Assembly: GCA_910577495.1 (NCBI GenBank)
Contig: CAJTML010000048.1
Coordinates: 1 to 14,727 of the forward strand
Length of the DNA: 14,727 nucleotides
Origin: an uncultured Eggerthellaceae bacterium
GTDB lineage: Bacteria > Actinomycetota > Coriobacteriia > Coriobacteriales > Eggerthellaceae
Direction of reading: 5' to 3'
Both the position numbers and the translations under genes were made by a program. The notes beneath the pieces were generated by a model. That model was not told the DNA's origin, did not search any database, and saw only the letters and a program-made list of their open reading frames with translations. Of this stretch, positions 11,742 through 14,727 are shown piece after piece (position 1 is the first letter of the stretch; every line of letters starts with the position of its first letter).

Positions 11742-13439
11742 ATGACGCAGCGCGACAAGATCAAACCGATCCTTTTCAGCATTATCAAGCATTCAACCCC
11801 GCAAGAGCTCAAAGAGCAGCTACCTAAAGATATCGTTGCGGGCATTGTGGTAGCCGTTGTTGCCCTCCCCCTTTCTATTGCCCTTGGCATAGCCTCTGGC
11901 GTGACACCCGAACAGGGTCTTTACACCGCCATCATTGCAGGATTTCTTATTGCGTTTCTCGGCGGAAGCCGCGTGCAAATTTCTGGTCCCACTGCAGCTT
12001 TTGCCACCATTGTTGCTGGCATTGTGGCAACTGACGGCATGGAAGGACTCATTGCCGCTACCATCATTGCAGGCATTTTGCTCATTATCATGGGTTTTCT
12101 CAAACTTGGCGCCATTATCCGCTTCGTGCCCTTTACGATCACCACTGGTTTTACTGCTGGCATTGCCGTGACGCTTGCAATCGGCCAGCTCAAAGACTTC
12201 CTTGGACTGGTTTATCCAGACGGCACCGTTACGGTGGAAACCACCGAAAAGCTTGCTGCGCTGACTTCCAATATCACAACCATTAACCTTCAGGCGCTCA
12301 TAGTTGGCCTTATCTGTCTTGCTATCTTGTTTCTGTGGCCACGCATACCCCTCTGGCAGCGCATTACCGAGCGCATCCCCAGTTCCCTTGTTGCGCTTTT
12401 GGTAGGCATTGCAATGGTCAGCCTTTTAGGACTTGATGTTGCCACCATAGGTGACCTTTACGTCATTGATAGCGCGCTTCCCACCTTCCAGCTTCCTGAG
12501 CTGAGTCTTGAACTCTTCCGCTCTCAAATGGCGAACGGGGCAACCATTGCAATCCTTGCCGCCATTGAATCACTGCTCTCATGCGTCGTTGCAGACTCCA
12601 TGATCAGCGCTCATCACCGCGCCAACACCGAACTTGTTGCGCAAGGTATTGGTAACATCGCCTCAGTACTCTTCGGCGGCATTCCTGCAACCGGCGCTAT
12701 CGCTCGCACGGCGGCGAACGTGAAGGCAGGCGGTCGTACTCCCATTTCAGGCATGGTGTGTGCACTTGTTCTCGTAGCGGTACTGGCATTTCTTATGCCG
12801 TATGCCGCACTCATTCCCATGCCCACCATTGCTGCTATTCTGCTCTATGTTGCCTACAACATGTCAGGCTGGCGCAACTTCGCCCACCTGCTCAAGACCG
12901 CTTCAAAAGGCGCTGTTGCCGCACTGGTGCTAACCTTCGCCCTTACTATCATCTTTGACCTGGTCATAGCCATTGGAGCCGGCATGTTGATCACGGTTGT
13001 ACTATTCATGAAGATGGTAAGCGAGGAGACCGAGGTTCGCGGATGGCGCTACTACTGCGATGAAAACTCCGAGGTCACCCATCTTCGCGAGTTGCCAAAA
13101 TGCGTGCGCGTGTACGAAATCAACGGCCCGATGTTTTTCGGCATGACCGACCGCATTGCCGATATTTCGGTCAAAGAGTTCACTAAATACCTGATCATAC
13201 GCATGCGCGGTGTACCTTCACTGGACGCAACCGGCATGAATGCACTTGAGAATCTCTATGACTACTGCAAAGAAAATGGCGTCAGTCTCATCTTCTCACA
13301 CGTCAACGAGCAACCGATGAAGACGATGCAGCGCGCCGGTTTTGTTGAGCTTATTGGCGAAGAACACTTCCGCGCCAACATCGATGATGCCATAGCCCAT
13401 GCGCGTGAACTGGTTGAAGGCGAAAAGGCTTGCCGTTAA
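11742..13439 (+). CDS. SulP-family anion transporter with C-terminal STAS domain
   Basis: This is an integral membrane protein of 565 residues of the SulP (SLC26) family, which carries sulfate, bicarbonate or related anions. The N-terminal part has the family's characteristic ALPLSIALGIASGVTPEQGLY motif, and GGSRVQISGPTAAFATIVAG follows. About 12 hydrophobic segments run to about residue 430, among them the segment near LFGGIPATGAIARTAANVKAGGRTPISGM. The STAS domain (about 440-560: YEINGPMFFGMTD, LIIRMRGVPSLDATGMNAL) has the D-A-T-G signature. Substrate cannot be told from sequence, and no carbonic anhydrase gene lies nearby to suggest bicarbonate. I chose the ATG at 11742 (AAGAAAG 7 bp upstream); a GTG at 11736 is an alternative. 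Its stop overlaps the convergent tetR stop. Confidence 0.95.
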   Translation: MTQRDKIKPILFSIIKHSTPQELKEQLPKDIVAGIVVAVVALPLSIALGIASGVTPEQGLYTAIIAGFLIAFLGGSRVQISGPTAAFATIVAGIVATDGMEGLIAATIIAGILLIIMGFLKLGAIIRFVPFTITTGFTAGIAVTLAIGQLKDFLGLVYPDGTVTVETTEKLAALTSNITTINLQALIVGLICLAILFLWPRIPLWQRITERIPSSLVALLVGIAMVSLLGLDVATIGDLYVIDSALPTFQLPELSLELFRSQMANGATIAILAAIESLLSCVVADSMISAHHRANTELVAQGIGNIASVLFGGIPATGAIARTAANVKAGGRTPISGMVCALVLVAVLAFLMPYAALIPMPTIAAILLYVAYNMSGWRNFAHLLKTASKGAVAALVLTFALTIIFDLVIAIGAGMLITVVLFMKMVSEETEVRGWRYYCDENSEVTHLRELPKCVRVYEINGPMFFGMTDRIADISVKEFTKYLIIRMRGVPSLDATGMNALENLYDYCKENGVSLIFSHVNEQPMKTMQRAGFVELIGEEHFRANIDDAIAHARELVEGEKACR

Positions 13440-14086
13440 GGTTTAGTGATGACGTTCATGTCCAGGTGAAGCGTTTGCTCTACGATCTTCATGAGCGCGT
13501 CATCAGTGATGTCGGGAAACGCTTTAACAACTCCGACCAGTCCAAAGAGCAGCACGCAGAATGTTTCGTACACTAAATCTATTTTTATTGGGTGATAGGC
13601 TGCATACTCGCTGGTCACACAGTCATTGAGATAGCGTGCCGTTTCTTGCACCGCACGCGAAACGAATGCATCGCGAATGCCAAGCTCTTGCAAAACAGCA
13701 ATCATCGGGCGAAGCCCCTGGGCATCAAAGAGCGCACGTTTAAATGAAATGATGCACTTACGAAGCGACTCAGGCGTATTTCCGAATTGCCGCGATTCGT
13801 TCCACACCATTGCGCTTTCAACCATGTCTTCGACATAATCATCAATAACGGCATCCACCAGTGCCTGCTTGTTGTCGAAGTAATAGTAGATGAGTTCACG
13901 CGAAACATTTGCCTCTTTTGCAATTGAGGTGATGCTCGTTGAAGAAATACTGGAAGCCTCAAACAGCTTGCGAGCCACCACGATGATTTCGCCAGCTTGT
14001 CCTTCAAGACGCTTACTTGTTCGTTGAAGCGGATGCGGGGGTATACGATCCGGTATGATCGATAATGATCCATTGCAGCAGGGCAT
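13436..14086 (-). CDS. TetR-family transcriptional regulator
   Basis: A 216-residue one-component repressor. After a variable N-terminal tail of about 30 residues, the helix-turn-helix reads RKLFEASSISSTSITSIAKEANVSRELIYYYFDNKQALVDAVID (key part TSIAKEANVSRELIYYYFDNK), a classical TetR motif with the conserved YYYF and K. The remaining 140 residues are helical, with C-terminal ligand/dimer segments I cannot match to a known effector. I chose the ATG at 14086, with AAGGAG 9 bp upstream; an in-frame TTG at 14095 is adjacent to the site and less likely. It follows the DUF5692-like gene by 31 bp on the same strand and probably regulates that gene or its operon. Its stop codon overlaps that of sulP. 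Confidence 0.9.
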   Translation of the reverse strand: MPCCNGSLSIIPDRIPPHPLQRTSKRLEGQAGEIIVVARKLFEASSISSTSITSIAKEANVSRELIYYYFDNKQALVDAVIDDYVEDMVESAMVWNESRQFGNTPESLRKCIISFKRALFDAQGLRPMIAVLQELGIRDAFVSRAVQETARYLNDCVTSEYAAYHPIKIDLVYETFCVLLFGLVGVVKAFPDITDDALMKIVEQTLHLDMNVITKP

Positions 14087-14117
14087 CCGCTTCAACTCCT
14101 TACACCCATAGGGCGAA

Positions 14118-14727
14118 TTACTTGTTCTCTTTCAGAACCGTCTGATAAGCGTTCGTATCCGTATAGATTTGATCCTTAAGCGGGTTGAGCTTTAAGGTGC
14201 GAATACGCTGGAACTGATATATCGCAAGAGCTGCATTTGATGCAAGCGCCAAGAAGCTCACCACAAAGAAAGCGGTTGGATTATGCGTTGTGGGAATGGG
14301 TGCGAGGACGTCTACAAACTGAGGAACCGTCATGACAAACATAGCCCAGAGCGCTAGCGTTTGCGCGCGATGCTGCAACCAAGCGCCGCGTTTGATGAAG
14401 AATGTTGGAATGGTGCACGAGAGCAACAGTGCAAGTCCACAATATGCCGAGTGATCAGAAATGCAGTTGTAGGTATAGGCGAAGTTCCAGAGGTCATAGG
14501 CAATAATCCAAGCCCAGATCATGTCTGGCCAGATCATATCTTTCGACGCATCCTTCGAGATAAATATACCGAACCAACCGCAAATAGTAACAATGTTTAA
14601 GATGCCCGCAATGCCATTCATGATGTTCCAAGGCCCCGACATTGCCCAGAGGTTTTCAACAACGCCACCCTGCCAAAGACCGAAGCTATACACCTGAAAG
14701 TCGCGAATGACCGCTTCAGCTATGTTG
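14118..14727 (-). CDS. DUF5692-like multi-spanning membrane protein (5' end beyond the window)
   Basis: This is a C-terminal fragment of an integral membrane protein of unknown function. It reads WNIMNGIAGILNIVTICGWFGIFIS, then IWPDMIWAWIIAYDLWNFAYTYN and HSAYCGLALLLSCTIPTFF, which I recognise as DUF5692 family landmarks; about six hydrophobic segments follow, and the C-terminal tail is soluble (LKLNPLKDQIYTDTN). An in-frame GTG exists at 14693, but the frame stays open through EAVIRDFQ to the right edge, so the true start lies outside. It is followed by tetR at 31 bp, which fits a regulator-target pair. The role is unknown; nothing here indicates a substrate. Confidence 0.85.
   Translation of the reverse strand, partial: NIAEAVIRDFQVYSFGLWQGGVVENLWAMSGPWNIMNGIAGILNIVTICGWFGIFISKDASKDMIWPDMIWAWIIAYDLWNFAYTYNCISDHSAYCGLALLLSCTIPTFFIKRGAWLQHRAQTLALWAMFVMTVPQFVDVLAPIPTTHNPTAFFVVSFLALASNAALAIYQFQRIRTLKLNPLKDQIYTDTNAYQTVLKENK

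Overview
The window most likely comes from a Coriobacteriia-type actinobacterium (an Eggerthellaceae or Atopobiaceae relative). This is inferred from a moderate base composition, a BspA-type leucine-rich-repeat surface protein with a sortase-like tail, a DUF5692-like membrane protein next to a TetR regulator, and dispersed GTGAC-type short repeats. I cannot confirm the genus from sequence alone.

Layout. Positions 131-1485 (minus strand) hold a short MerR regulator and, upstream of it, a two-cluster [4Fe-4S] ferredoxin-domain protein. A pair of near-identical 17-bp palindromes lies between them. At 1687-2667 (plus) is a GMP synthase that consists only of the ATP pyrophosphatase half. It is followed by a nucleotidyltransferase gene killed by two in-frame TAA codons (2836-3492), a pRiA4b ORF-3-like protein (3505-4143), a RibD/DHFR-fold reductase (4237-4767) and the peroxide-stress protein YaaA (4787-5527). 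At 5590-5616 there is a near-consensus promoter whose spacer is mostly an 11-C tract. It reads into a small unknown gene (5699-6097) and a BspA-like cell-surface protein (6128-8197) that has a single in-frame TGA. A strong terminator closes this unit at 8261-8300.

The second half has a minus-strand CoA-disulfide-reductase/NADH-oxidase-type flavoprotein fused to a rhodanese domain (8342-10051). Divergent from it is a plus-strand unit of an HTH-plus-helical-repeat regulator (10255-11397), a small ORF (11400-11729) and a SulP anion transporter with a STAS domain (11742-13439). A minus-strand TetR regulator (13436-14086) follows, with a DUF5692-like membrane protein upstream of it (14118 to beyond the right edge).

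Two features stand out. First, the poly-C tract sits exactly between the -35 and -10 hexamers upstream of a surface protein, the arrangement expected of a promoter that phase-varies by slipped-strand mispairing. Second, seven copies of a 29-bp repeat (GTGAC-N7-GTGAC-N5-GTCAC) are scattered through the window. All 21 five-base arms are unchanged while the spacers vary. Some copies lie in genes: one encodes part of the C-terminus of the flavoprotein, another supplies its stop codon, and two are in frame in the small ORF before sulP. No rRNA, tRNA, CRISPR array or transposase was seen.
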